Position numbers and translations under genes: made by a program. A stretch of DNA of 64,000 bases, taken from the NCBI GenBank assembly GCA_963770375.1, contig CAVYPM010000003.1, forward strand, positions 1 through 64,000. Reading direction: 5' to 3'. The DNA comes from DASVBE01 sp963770375. Its GTDB lineage: Bacteria; Actinomycetota; Actinomycetes; Streptosporangiales; Streptosporangiaceae. The notes beneath the pieces were generated by a model. That model saw only the letters and a list, made by a program, of their open reading frames with translations, ran no database searches and was not told where the DNA came from. Position 1 is the first letter of the stretch; each line of letters opens with the position of its first letter. Below, piece by piece: positions 51,663-60,462 of the stretch.

Positions 51663-53468
51663 ATGAGCGAATTCAGCGCCAGCGCCGGCCCGCTGGCGGA
51701 CGCGCCCGCCGCACAGGCCGGCTCAGCACCAGACCCCCGCCGATGGCTCATTCTGGGCACCGTCGGCCTCGCCCAGCTCATGGTCGTTCTTGACGCCACG
51801 ATCGTGAACATCGCACTGCCCTCCGCTCAGCAATCCCTGGGCTTCAGCATCGTGGACCGGCAGTGGGTGGTGACCGCCTACGCCCTCGCGTTCGGCAGCC
51901 TGCTGCTGTTCGGCGGGCGGCTTGGCGACCTGATCGGCCGCAGGTACATGTTCCTGACCGGCGCGCTGGGCTTCGCCGCCGCATCGGCCGTCGGCGGCGC
52001 GGCGACCAGCTTCGGCATGCTGATCGCGGCCCGCGCCGCGCAGGGCGTGTTCGGCGCGTTCCTCGCGCCCGCGGCCCTGTCGATCCTGGCCACGACGTTC
52101 ACCGACGCGAAGGAGCGCGGCCGGGCGTTCGGCGTCTACGGCGCGATCGTGGGCGCCGGCGGCGCGATCGGCCTGGTGCTCGGCGGGATCCTGACCGAGT
52201 ACCTGTCCTGGCGCTGGTGCCTGTACGTGAACCTGGTCTTCGCCGGCCTGGCCGTCGTCGGGGGCGTGCTGCTGCTGCGGCGCCACCAGCCTTCCCACAG
52301 CAAGCCCCGGCTGGACATGCTGGGCGTGGTGCTCGCCTCGGCCGGCATGTTCTGCGTGGTCTACGGGTTCTCCAACGCCGCCAGCCACAACTGGCACACG
52401 CCCTCCACCTGGGGCTTCCTGGCTGCGGGCGTGGCCCTGCTGGCCGCGTTCGCGGTCTGGCAGTGGCGGGCGGCCAGCCCGCTGCTGCCGCCCCGGGTGG
52501 TGCTCGACCGTAACCGCGGCGGCGCCTACCTGGCCGTGCTGATCGTCGGCGCCGGCATGTTCGGCATCTTCCTGTTCCTGACCTACTACCTGCAGCAGTC
52601 GCTGGGGTACTCCCCCGTCATCACCGGCGTCGCCTTCCTGCCGATGATCGCGATGGTGGTGGTCTCCGCCAACCTGTCGAACGCCGTGCTGATGCCGCGC
52701 TTCGGCCCGAAGCCGCTGGTCACGATCGGCATGCTGCTCGCCGCGGCCGCGCTGGTGTGGCTGACCAGGATCGGTGTCGACTCCGGCTACGCGGAGTCGG
52801 TGCTCGGCCCGCTGCTGGTGGCCGGCCTCGGCTTCGGCTTCACCGTCGCGCCGTCGATGAACACCGGCACCTACGGGATAGCGCCGCAGGACGCGGGCGT
52901 CGCCTCGGCCACCCTCAACACCGGCCAGCAGATCGGCGGCTCGATCGGCATCTCGCTGCTCAACACGATCTTCGCCAGCTCGGTCGCGGGTTACCTGGCC
53001 AGCCACCTGACCCCGGCCACCCTGGTGCACGGGCACCCGGCGCCGTCCCTTGCCGGGCAGGCCCTGGTGCACGGGTACACCACCGGTTTCTGGTGGGTCG
53101 CCGGCATCTTCGCGGCCGGCGCACTCATCTGCGGCACCCTGCTCCGCCGCGGCCCGCTCAGCGCCCCCGCCAGCGCGTCAGCCGCCCGGCCGGCGCGTCC
53201 CGCAGACCGAGACGGCCGGCGCCCCCCACTGAGAACCATCCTGCGCCCTGCCCACCGCGCTGCGCGGTGGGCAGGGCGCAGGCGTTTACGGGTTCCCGGT
53301 GGGCGTCAGAGCCGGGGTCAGGACCCGGGCGGTCTGCTGGGTGTTTTCGCTGCCGCGGAATTGCTCGATCTTGCCGCCCCGGATGCGCCAGTAGTGGTGC
53401 ATGGTCATCGAGGCCTGCTGGCCGGTGGCGATCGATCTTCCCGATGGCCAGGGCAGTCCGGCCGGTGA
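51663..53468 (+). CDS. MFS drug exporter, DHA2 (14 TM) family
   Basis: ATG 51663 (GTG 51654 is possible). LMVVLDATIVNIALPSAQ in helix 1, FGGRLGDLIGRRYMFL in loop 2-3 and GAIVGAGGAIGLVLGGI in helix 5 mark it as DHA2; 14 helices end at about ICGTLLRRGPLS (residue 500). The frame then runs on for about 100 Arg/Pro-rich residues through a strong terminator hairpin to 53468. The +1 frame has a stop at 53230-53232 just before that hairpin, so I suspect a one-base error at 53160-53225 and a true length of about 520 residues. Confidence 0.87.
   Translation: MSEFSASAGPLADAPAAQAGSAPDPRRWLILGTVGLAQLMVVLDATIVNIALPSAQQSLGFSIVDRQWVVTAYALAFGSLLLFGGRLGDLIGRRYMFLTGALGFAAASAVGGAATSFGMLIAARAAQGVFGAFLAPAALSILATTFTDAKERGRAFGVYGAIVGAGGAIGLVLGGILTEYLSWRWCLYVNLVFAGLAVVGGVLLLRRHQPSHSKPRLDMLGVVLASAGMFCVVYGFSNAASHNWHTPSTWGFLAAGVALLAAFAVWQWRAASPLLPPRVVLDRNRGGAYLAVLIVGAGMFGIFLFLTYYLQQSLGYSPVITGVAFLPMIAMVVVSANLSNAVLMPRFGPKPLVTIGMLLAAAALVWLTRIGVDSGYAESVLGPLLVAGLGFGFTVAPSMNTGTYGIAPQDAGVASATLNTGQQIGGSIGISLLNTIFASSVAGYLASHLTPATLVHGHPAPSLAGQALVHGYTTGFWWVAGIFAAGALICGTLLRRGPLSAPASASAARPARPADRDGRRPPLRTILRPAHRAARWAGRRRLRVPGGRQSRGQDPGGLLGVFAAAELLDLAAPDAPVVVHGHRGLLAGGDRSSRWPGQSGR
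53240..53282. terminator. Strong bidirectional hairpin
   Basis: A perfect 19-bp stem (53240-53258 with 53264-53282), loop GCTGC, begins CCTGCGCCCTGCCCACCGC. It lies between the exporter (+) and a gene remnant (-), as a shared terminator would. Confidence 0.8.
53286..53420 (-). pseudogene. Possible SnoaL/NTF2-like protein, C-terminal remnant
   Basis: The minus-strand frame ending at 53286 reads MTMHHYWRIRGGKIEQFRGS and then ENTQQTARVLTPAL, which looks like the end of a SnoaL-like (NTF2 fold) protein, where a W/H-rich strand and RxGKI turn are common. Upstream of about 53420 the frame turns to unrelated Arg/Pro-rich sequence. A terminator on its 3' side supports that a real gene once ended here. 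From 53420 to 53619 I see nothing else. Confidence 0.45.
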
Positions 53469-53619
53469 GCCGGACCGCAGGCGAACATGGCCAGGGCCTG
53501 ACCAGCTAAAACGCGGTTCTGCAGTGATCCGGTCAACCCGTGGGTGGAGATGCCGGTCAACCCGCATCCCCATCCGTCAGCCGGCGCGCTGAACCGCCGC
53601 AGGCGCCACGCTCGAGGTC

Positions 53620-54168
53620 ATGAATACGACCTCTGCTTACATCGTCAACGCGATCCTCATCCTGCTGGTCGTGCGCCAGATCCGCGAGCACCCGATGGAC
53701 CTGCGCGGCCTGGCCGGACCGGTGCTGGCGGTCGGCGCCGCCGCCGTGTTCTTCCTCCGCTCGGTGCCCGCCGGCGGCAACGACCTGCTGCTCGAGCTGG
53801 GCTGCGTGACGGCCGGCGCCGTCATGGGCTGCCTGTCCGGCCGGTTCACCCACCTGCGCCGCGACCGCGACGGCCAGGTGCTCGGGCACGCGGGCTGGGT
53901 GTCGGCCAGCCTCTGGGTCGCCGGGGTTGGGGCCAGGATGGCGTTCGTCGTCGCCGCCACCCACGGCCTCGGCCCGGCAATCGGCCGGTTCAGCGCCGCG
54001 CACCACATCACCAGCGCGCAGGCGTGGGCCGCGGCGCTGGTCATGATGGCGCTGGCCGATGTGCTGGCCCGGCTGACCGTGCTGTTCGTGCGGAGCCGCC
54101 GGCTGGCCGCCGTCCCGGCCGCCCCGGCCGGCGCGGTCGTCCCGGTTCGCGCCGGCAGCCATGCGTAA
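53620..54168 (+). CDS. Membrane protein, DUF1453/CcdC-like
   Basis: 182 residues with about five hydrophobic segments: AYIVNAILILLVVRQI at the start, GPVLAVGAAAVFFLRSVP, LGCVTAGAVMGCLSGRF and AWAAALVMMALADVLARL near the end. The pattern resembles the CcdC/DUF1453 group, whose role is unclear. It overlaps the sensor kinase gene by 8 bp, so the three genes 53620-56208 are one operon; it may be a sensor accessory or a target. Family call is from pattern only. Confidence 0.7.
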   Translation: MNTTSAYIVNAILILLVVRQIREHPMDLRGLAGPVLAVGAAAVFFLRSVPAGGNDLLLELGCVTAGAVMGCLSGRFTHLRRDRDGQVLGHAGWVSASLWVAGVGARMAFVVAATHGLGPAIGRFSAAHHITSAQAWAAALVMMALADVLARLTVLFVRSRRLAAVPAAPAGAVVPVRAGSHA

Positions 54169-55525
54169 CCTCGCCTTCGGGCCGGCCGCGGGCCAGACTG
54201 TGACCATGAGGACACGGCCGGCCGCGGCCGGCCTTCGCCGCGCTGGTCAGCCAGCCAGGCCTGGCGCACCGCTGCCTGCCGCTGAGCCAGGCGGCGACGG
54301 TGCCGGTGGCTCGGCCCGGGTGGCCGCTGCGCAGTCCCGTGCCGTGCAGCGGATCCGCCGCCAGCGCCTGCAGATGAGGCCGCTGGCGTGGGCCTTCATC
54401 GCCGCGGTGGTGATCTCGGCCGAGCAGGGCCGGCCCGCGCCGGGCCTGGCCGGGACGCGGCTGGGGATCACCGCCGCCCTCGCGGTCTGCGTCCTCGCCG
54501 CGATGGCCGGGCTGAGCCCCCGCTGGGCCGAGCGCGGCGATGCTGCCCAGGCGCTGGTGATCGGCCTGCTGGGCGGCGGCGGGGTGGCGCTGGCCGCGCT
54601 GCAGCCGCACGGCGCGACCGGGCTGGCCGCGGCGCTGGCCGTGTGGATCGCCGCGGTCCGGCTGCCATTCTGGGCGGCGGCCGCCGTCACCGGGGCTGTC
54701 ACGGCCGCCCTCGCCACAGCGGTCGCCCTGACCCAGCATCCGGCGGTCCAGCCGGCCATCGCCGTCACGCTGTTCTGCCTGCTGCTGGCGGTGACCGGGC
54801 TGTTCATCAGGCGCAGCCGGGAAAGCCAGCACCAGACCGAGCTGCTGATGGCACAGCTGCAGGACGCCAGGGACGCCGAGGCTGCCGCGGCGGCGCTGGC
54901 CGAACGCGGCCGGATCGCCGGCGAGCTGCATGACGTGCTCGCGCATGCGCTGTCGGGACTGGCCATCCAGCTGCAGGGCGCGCGCAAGCTCGCCGACGCG
55001 GAGGGCGCCAGCGCCGGGCTGCGCGCCGCGCTCTGCCGGTCGGCCGACCTGGCCAGGGAAGGGCTCACCGAGGCGCGGCAGGCCGTCGGCGCGCTGCGCG
55101 GCGGGCGGCTTCCCTGTGTCGCGCAGCTGCCCGAGCTCGTCGACGGCTTCCGCCGCGACACCGGCACCGACGTCCGCCTGATCATCGAGGGAGACCCCAG
55201 GCCGCTGCCGGCCGATGCGGACCTGGCGCTCTACCGGGGCGCCCAGGAGGCCCTGACCAATATCGCCCGCTACGCCCAGGGGGCGGCCGCTGCGATCACC
55301 GTGCGCTACCAGCCCGGCCGCACCGTCCTCACCGTGGCGAACGGCGCGTGCCCGAGCCCCTCGCCCGGTGCGGCGGCCGACCGGGCGGGTGAGGGGCTGC
55401 TAGCGGGCGCCGGCGGCGGGCATGGCCTGGAAGCGATGCACGCCCGCGCCCAGCGGGCCGGCGGCACCGCCCGCAGCGGACCGCACGACGGCGGCTGGCT
55501 GGTCGAGCTGGAGGTGCCGGCATGA
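54161..55525 (+). CDS. Sensor histidine kinase, NarL/DesK type
   Basis: 454 residues from ATG 54161; ATG 54206 would trim a poorly conserved tail. Residues about 70-215 contain five or six hydrophobic helices without a large outside loop, as in DesK-type membrane sensors. A coiled stretch (RRSRESQHQTELLMAQLQ) leads to HisKA_3 with ERGRIAGELHDVLAHALSGL, and the ATPase part has EALTNIARYAQGAAAAI and GHGLEAMHAR. It phosphorylates the response regulator whose ATG overlaps its stop. Confidence 0.92.
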   Translation: MRNLAFGPAAGQTVTMRTRPAAAGLRRAGQPARPGAPLPAAEPGGDGAGGSARVAAAQSRAVQRIRRQRLQMRPLAWAFIAAVVISAEQGRPAPGLAGTRLGITAALAVCVLAAMAGLSPRWAERGDAAQALVIGLLGGGGVALAALQPHGATGLAAALAVWIAAVRLPFWAAAAVTGAVTAALATAVALTQHPAVQPAIAVTLFCLLLAVTGLFIRRSRESQHQTELLMAQLQDARDAEAAAAALAERGRIAGELHDVLAHALSGLAIQLQGARKLADAEGASAGLRAALCRSADLAREGLTEARQAVGALRGGRLPCVAQLPELVDGFRRDTGTDVRLIIEGDPRPLPADADLALYRGAQEALTNIARYAQGAAAAITVRYQPGRTVLTVANGACPSPSPGAAADRAGEGLLAGAGGGHGLEAMHARAQRAGGTARSGPHDGGWLVELEVPA

Positions 55526-56208
55526 CCATGAGCGGCGGGCGGCCGCCCATCCGTGTCCTGATCGCCGACGACCAGCGGGTGGTGCGCGACGGCCTGGCCA
55601 TGCTGGTCGGGCTCATCGACGGGGTGGAGATCACCGGCGCGGCGTGTGACGGGGAGGAAGCGGTCCGGCTGGCGATGGCGCACCGGCCCGACGTCATCCT
55701 GATGGACCTGCGCATGCCGGGCACCGACGGGATCGCCGCCACCGCGCAGCTCCGCGAGCGCCTCCCCACCGCCCGGGTGCTCGTGCTGACCACCTACGCC
55801 GACGACGGCAGCATCCTCCCGGCTCTGCGCGCGGGCGCCCAGGGCTACCTCACCAAGGACGCCAGCGCCGAGCAGATCGAAGCAGCGATCCGCGCCGTCC
55901 ACGCCGGGCAAACGCACCTCGACCCGCTGGTGCAGGAGCGCCTGGTGGCCGCCGTCGCAACCCAGCAGCCGGGCCCGCCATCGCCCGGGTCCGGCCCGTT
56001 GCCGGACGGGCTGACCGCGCGCGAAGCCGAGGTGCTCACCCTGCTCGCCGCCGGGCTGTCCAACGCCGAGATCGCCCGCCAGCTCTTCGTCAGCAACGCC
56101 ACGGTGAAGACCCACATCAACCGGATCTTCGCCAAGACCGGCGCACGGGACCGTGCCCAGGCCGTCCGTTATGCCTACCAGGCCGGGCTGGCAAGCCCCT
56201 CGGCCTGA
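55522..56208 (+). CDS. NarL/FixJ-family response regulator
   Basis: 228 residues, overlapping the kinase stop by 4 bp (ATGA). Receiver: DD at 16-17, phosphoacceptor Asp62 in VILMDLRMPG, Thr in VLVLTTYAD, Lys in YLTKDAS. LuxR-type HTH near 150-215: GLTAREAEVLTLLAAGLSNA and FVSNATVKTHINRIFAKTG. It is the output of the upstream membrane kinase. Target genes are not evident. Confidence 0.93.
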   Translation: MTMSGGRPPIRVLIADDQRVVRDGLAMLVGLIDGVEITGAACDGEEAVRLAMAHRPDVILMDLRMPGTDGIAATAQLRERLPTARVLVLTTYADDGSILPALRAGAQGYLTKDASAEQIEAAIRAVHAGQTHLDPLVQERLVAAVATQQPGPPSPGSGPLPDGLTAREAEVLTLLAAGLSNAEIARQLFVSNATVKTHINRIFAKTGARDRAQAVRYAYQAGLASPSA

Positions 56209-56396
56209 GCTCTCCGCGCTCGCCCGGTGCGGCTGCCACTCCCATCGCCCCTGGTGCCAGTACCCTCGCCGCCCCGGCCCGGGGTGTGGCTGGATGGGCA
56301 CAGAGGCCGAATCAGGCACACGGCAGCAGCCGTGCAGGGGGAAGGGTCATCCGCTGCCATTCCGCAGCGGTGCCCTCAATTCGATCGGGAGTAGTC

Positions 56397-57434
56397 ATGT
56401 CCAGACGTGTACTCGCGGTGGCCGGCCTGGCCACCGCCATGGCCGTGGCGCTGGGGGCGCCGGCCGCCAGCGCGAGCTCAGGACCGCCTCCGCCCATCTC
56501 GACCAACGGTCACAAAGTCCAGCTCGTCGCTTCCGGGCTGCATACGCCGACGTCGTTCGCCTTCGGCCACGGCCTGGTGTTCGTCGGCGACGGCGGCTCC
56601 GAGAAAGGACCGCCGAACGGCGGGGTCTACGTGCTCAGGCACGGCCACGCGGTCAAGATCGCCAGCCCGCTCAAGTTCGTGGCCGGCCTGGCCTGGCACC
56701 GGGGCAAGCTGTACATCAGCGGCGGCGTGCTCGCGCACGGCCGACCGAGCTGGCGGCTGATCTCCTGGAGCGGGTGGAACGGCAGGACGTTCACGGTCCG
56801 CAAGACGCTGTTCGTCGCCGGGCCGAAGTTCGACGGCTGGAACGGCATCGGCTTCGGCGCCAACGGCCGCCTCTACGCCGGCGTGGACGTCGGCCTCACC
56901 GACGGGAACGACCACGGCCCGGCCACGACGTCGCCGCACGTCTACCAGATCCTGACGTTCCGGCCCAACGGCACGGACATGCAGGTGTTCGCGAAGGGCA
57001 TCCGGCAGCCGTGGCAGATGGCCTTCCCGGCAGGTTCGAACGCGCCGTTCGTCACTGACCTTGGCCAGGACGCCGGTGCCACGAACCCGCCGGACTTCAT
57101 CCTGCACGTGCACGCCGGCGACGACTACGGCTTCCCGGGGTGCAACCACACGGTGCCGGCGAACTGCCAGGGCTTCGCGGAGCCGTTCCGCAGCTTCCGC
57201 CCGCACACCGACCTGATGGGCATCGCGGTGCGACGGGGAACGCTCTACCTGACCTCGTTCCTGGGCCGGGGCGGCAAGGGACCCGGCGGCGCGGTGTTCA
57301 CCCTCGGGCCGAACAGCCACGTGCTCAAGCCGCTGCTGAAGAGGTTCGTCGCCCCCACCGTCGGCCTCGGCCTGCACAACGGGTACGTCTACGTGGGCGA
57401 ACTGACGGGGCAGGTGTTCCGGGTCAGGATCTGA
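56397..57434 (+). CDS. Secreted beta-propeller protein, sorbosone-dehydrogenase-like
   Basis: 345 residues. Signal peptide MSRRVLAVAGLATAMAVALG ending in APAASA; mature part from residue 26. Propeller strands such as VQLVASGLHTPTSFAFGHGL, GLAWHRGKLYISGG, NGIGFGANGRLYAGVDVG and GIRQPWQMAFPAG match the glucose/sorbosone dehydrogenase fold. DDYGFPGCNHT and a pair of Cys residues may form a disulfide. It may bind PQQ and oxidise a sugar outside the cell, or be a non-catalytic propeller; residues for PQQ are not certain. A strong hairpin follows. Confidence 0.8.
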   Translation: MSRRVLAVAGLATAMAVALGAPAASASSGPPPPISTNGHKVQLVASGLHTPTSFAFGHGLVFVGDGGSEKGPPNGGVYVLRHGHAVKIASPLKFVAGLAWHRGKLYISGGVLAHGRPSWRLISWSGWNGRTFTVRKTLFVAGPKFDGWNGIGFGANGRLYAGVDVGLTDGNDHGPATTSPHVYQILTFRPNGTDMQVFAKGIRQPWQMAFPAGSNAPFVTDLGQDAGATNPPDFILHVHAGDDYGFPGCNHTVPANCQGFAEPFRSFRPHTDLMGIAVRRGTLYLTSFLGRGGKGPGGAVFTLGPNSHVLKPLLKRFVAPTVGLGLHNGYVYVGELTGQVFRVRI

Positions 57435-57456
57435 CGTAAGACAGGCCTCAGCGATG

Positions 57457-57491
57457 CCGTGGTCCTCCGGACGCCGTCCGGAGGACCACGG
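57457..57491 (+). terminator. Strong hairpin after the propeller gene
   Basis: Perfect 16-bp stem, CCGTGGTCCTCCGGAC (57457-57472), loop GCC, and complement 57476-57491, 22 bp after the stop and 39 bp before the next start. No T-tract. Confidence 0.75.
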
Positions 57492-57530
57492 CTCCTGTGC
57501 GCCCGGTGCGCCCTGGATAATGAAGGCCCT

Positions 57531-58436
57531 ATGAGTGAGCCGATCAGGTCCCGGTTCGAGGTACTCGACGAGCGTTTCGCCTTCTTCCACGGCGACGCCT
57601 GGCTGGAGCGGCTGCATACCGGCTGCCGGTGGACGGAAGGCCCGGCCTGGTTCCCGGCCGGCCGCTACCTGGTCTTCAGCGATATCCCCAACGACCGGAT
57701 CCTGCGCTGGGACGAGACCACCGGGGCGGTAGGCGTCTTCCGCCAGCCCAGCGGGTACGCGAACGGGCACACGGTGGACCGCCGCGGCCGCCTGGTCAGC
57801 TGCGAGCACGGCAGCCGCACCGTCACCAGGACCGAGCCGGACGGGTCGGTCACCGTGCTGGCCGATGCCTATCAGGGGAAGCGGCTCAACAGCCCCAACG
57901 ACGTCGTGGAGCATTCGGATGGATCGTTGTGGTTCACCGACCCGGCGTACGGCATCGACAGCGACTATGAGGGCTACCGCGCCGACAGCGAGATCGGCGG
58001 CTGCCACGTCTACCGGATCGACCCGGACGGCCGTCAGCTCACCCGGGTGGCCGCCGACTTCGACCGCCCCAACGGGCTGGCGTTCTCCGCGGACGAGCAG
58101 CGGCTCTACATCACCGACAGCGCCCGCCGTCAGCTGCGGGTCTTCACGGTGAACAGTGACCTCACCCTGGCCGGCGGTGACGTGCTGGCCACCTGTACCG
58201 CGGGCACGTTCGACGGCGTGCGGATCGACCACGGCGGCCGGATCTGGGCCGCGGCCGGTGACGGCCTGCACTGCTTCGACCCGGACGGCACACTGATCGG
58301 CAAGCTGCTGGTCCCCGAGACGGTCGCCAACTTCACCTTCGGCGGCCCGCGGCGCAACCGCCTGTTCATCTGCGCCACCAGCTCGCTCTACTCGATCATG
58401 GTCAACGTCACCGCGGCGGTCCCGGCGCGCTCCTAG
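57531..58436 (+). CDS. SMP-30/gluconolactonase family protein
   Basis: 301 residues, ATG with GAAGG upstream. Metal ligands expected in the family are visible: Glu in RWTEGPAWFP, Asn in LNSPNDVVEHSDGSLWFTDP, and the pair DFDRPNGLAFSADEQRLYIT and CTAGTFDGVRIDHGGRIW (Asn and Asp). Six-bladed propeller hydrolysing sugar lactones with Ca2+ or Zn2+. Unlike the preceding propeller it has no signal peptide. The two could act in sequence on sugar oxidation products, but the hairpin between them argues for separate transcripts. Confidence 0.9.
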   Translation: MSEPIRSRFEVLDERFAFFHGDAWLERLHTGCRWTEGPAWFPAGRYLVFSDIPNDRILRWDETTGAVGVFRQPSGYANGHTVDRRGRLVSCEHGSRTVTRTEPDGSVTVLADAYQGKRLNSPNDVVEHSDGSLWFTDPAYGIDSDYEGYRADSEIGGCHVYRIDPDGRQLTRVAADFDRPNGLAFSADEQRLYITDSARRQLRVFTVNSDLTLAGGDVLATCTAGTFDGVRIDHGGRIWAAAGDGLHCFDPDGTLIGKLLVPETVANFTFGGPRRNRLFICATSSLYSIMVNVTAAVPARS

Positions 58437-58455
58437 GCCGCTGCCGGTGCCCTGG

Positions 58456-60405
58456 CTACCAGATACTCACCCGGGCGGCAGGCTCGAGCCACAGCTCGTC
58501 CGTGGCACCGACGTCGAACGCGGTGTAGAACTCGTCGAGGTTCCGCACGATCTGGTTGCAGCGGAACTCGCCGGGGGAATGCGGGTCAGCGGCTAGCAGC
58601 CGGATGGCTTCCTCGTCCCGGGCCTTTGACTGCCAGATACGGGCCCACGACAGGAAGAAGCGCTGCGCGCCCGTCAGGCCGTCGATGACCGGTGCCTCTT
58701 CGCCGCGCAGCGACACCAGGTAGGCCTTCCAGGCGATGCCGAGGCCCCCGAGGTCCCCGATGTTCTCCCCGATCGTCAGTGCTCCGTTGACGTGCTGGTC
58801 CGGAATCTGCTTCGGCGCCAGTCCGTTGTACTGCTCGATCAGCGACCGGGTCCGGGTGTCGAACGCCTGCCGGTCCGCTGCGCTCCACCAGTCGGTGAGC
58901 CTGCCGTCACCGTCAAACTTGGAGCCCTGGTCGTCGAAGCCGTGGCCGACCTCGTGACCGATGACCGCGCCGATCGCCCCGTAGTTGGCCGCCTCGTCGC
59001 GGTCCGGGTCGAAGAACGGGTCCTGCAGGATCGCAGCCGGGAACACGATCTCGTTCATGCCCGCGTTGTAGTAGGCGTTGACGGTCTGGGGGGTCATGAA
59101 CCACTCGTCGCGGTCAACCGGTGTGCCGATCTTGTTCAGCTGGCGGTGGAACTCGAAGGCACGAGCGGCCCGCACGTTGGCCATGAGATCCGCCGGGTCG
59201 ATCATCAGGCTGGAGTAGTCCCGCCATCTCACCGGATAGCCGATCTTCGGCGTGAACTTCCCCAGCTTGTCCAGGGCCCTGCGGCGGGTGTCTGGCCCCA
59301 TCCACTCGAGCTTCTCGATGCTCTGGCGGTAGGCCTCGATGAGGTTGGCCACCAGGACGTCCATCCGCTCCCGGGCCCCGGGCGGGAAGTGCCGCGCCAC
59401 GTAGGCCCGGCCGGCCGCTTCCCCCATCGCCCGCTCGACCAGCGAGACACCCCGCTTCCAGCGCTCACGCAGCTGAGGGGTGCCGCTCAGGGTGCGGCCG
59501 TAGAAGTCGAAATCTTCCTGGACGAACGCCTCAGACAGGTATCCGGCGGCGGTGTGGATCACCCGCCAGCACAGCCAGTCCCGCCACGCCGGAAGGTGCT
59601 CGTCAGTGAGCAGTGAGACCAGCCCGGTGCTGAAGCTCGGCTGACGGAGCACGACCTCGTCGAAGGCGCCCATGGGCGGGGCCAGGGCCGCTAGCCACCC
59701 GCGCAGATCTGGTCCCTCAGCCAGCACACCGGCCCAGGTACGCAGGTTGTACGTCTTCTCGCGGTCGCGGTTCGCGACCCTGTCCCAGTGGTGCTTCGCC
59801 ACCGCCGTCTCCAGCGCCAGCACCCGTCCGGCTGCCCGCTCGGCGTCCGGCAGCCCGGCTAGCTCGAACATGCGCTGCACATGACCGGGGAACGCCTCAC
59901 GAACGCCAGCGAAGCGCTCCTCCCGGTAGTAGCTCTCGTCCGGCAGCGAGATAGCGCCCTGTTCGAACGACACCAGGTAACGCTCTGGGTTGCCCGGGTC
60001 GGTGCCAACGAAAAGCCGGAACGGGCCCCCGATTCCCAGTCGCTCCAGCCGCCCGAGCGTCTCCAGCAGCTCCGGAACGGAGCTGACGGCCCGGGCCTCC
60101 GCGAGCGTCTCGCTGATGGGCTCGGGGCCGAGCTGCTCGGCCCGGTCCGCGTCCATGAAACTGGCGTACAGGTCGCCGAGCTTCCGCTCCTCGCTGCCTT
60201 CCGGCGCCGAAGCGGCCTCTTCCACGATCTCGCGCACCGCGTTCTCAGCCTCTTCGGCCAGAATCCGGAACGCGCCGTCGCGCGCCCGGTCGGCGGGGAT
60301 CTCGGTCCGCTCCAGCCACCGTCCGTTGACGTGCCGGAACAGGTCATCTTGCGGGCGGATGCCGGGATCGAGCTCGTCGATGGGGATACCGGAAGGGAGC
60401 GTCAT
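58456..60405 (-). CDS. M13-family metallopeptidase (neprilysin-like)
   Basis: 649 residues, full length. Zinc motif HEVGH in VIGHEVGHGFDDQGSKFDGD near residue 482, third ligand Glu in LTIGENIGDLGG, substrate-binding NAYYNAGMNEIVFPAAIL, and the end WLEPAARVSIW (the family normally ends in W). No signal peptide or membrane helix, so a cytoplasmic form, as in mycobacterial Zmp1. It should cut small peptides. It converges on the lactonase gene with 19 bp between stops. Confidence 0.95.
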   Translation of the reverse strand: MTLPSGIPIDELDPGIRPQDDLFRHVNGRWLERTEIPADRARDGAFRILAEEAENAVREIVEEAASAPEGSEERKLGDLYASFMDADRAEQLGPEPISETLAEARAVSSVPELLETLGRLERLGIGGPFRLFVGTDPGNPERYLVSFEQGAISLPDESYYREERFAGVREAFPGHVQRMFELAGLPDAERAAGRVLALETAVAKHHWDRVANRDREKTYNLRTWAGVLAEGPDLRGWLAALAPPMGAFDEVVLRQPSFSTGLVSLLTDEHLPAWRDWLCWRVIHTAAGYLSEAFVQEDFDFYGRTLSGTPQLRERWKRGVSLVERAMGEAAGRAYVARHFPPGARERMDVLVANLIEAYRQSIEKLEWMGPDTRRRALDKLGKFTPKIGYPVRWRDYSSLMIDPADLMANVRAARAFEFHRQLNKIGTPVDRDEWFMTPQTVNAYYNAGMNEIVFPAAILQDPFFDPDRDEAANYGAIGAVIGHEVGHGFDDQGSKFDGDGRLTDWWSAADRQAFDTRTRSLIEQYNGLAPKQIPDQHVNGALTIGENIGDLGGLGIAWKAYLVSLRGEEAPVIDGLTGAQRFFLSWARIWQSKARDEEAIRLLAADPHSPGEFRCNQIVRNLDEFYTAFDVGATDELWLEPAARVSIW

Positions 60406-60462
60406 GCGCTCTAGCGTAAGGACCAGCCGCGCGTGATCACCCGGCCCCCCGCGGAGCCTGCG

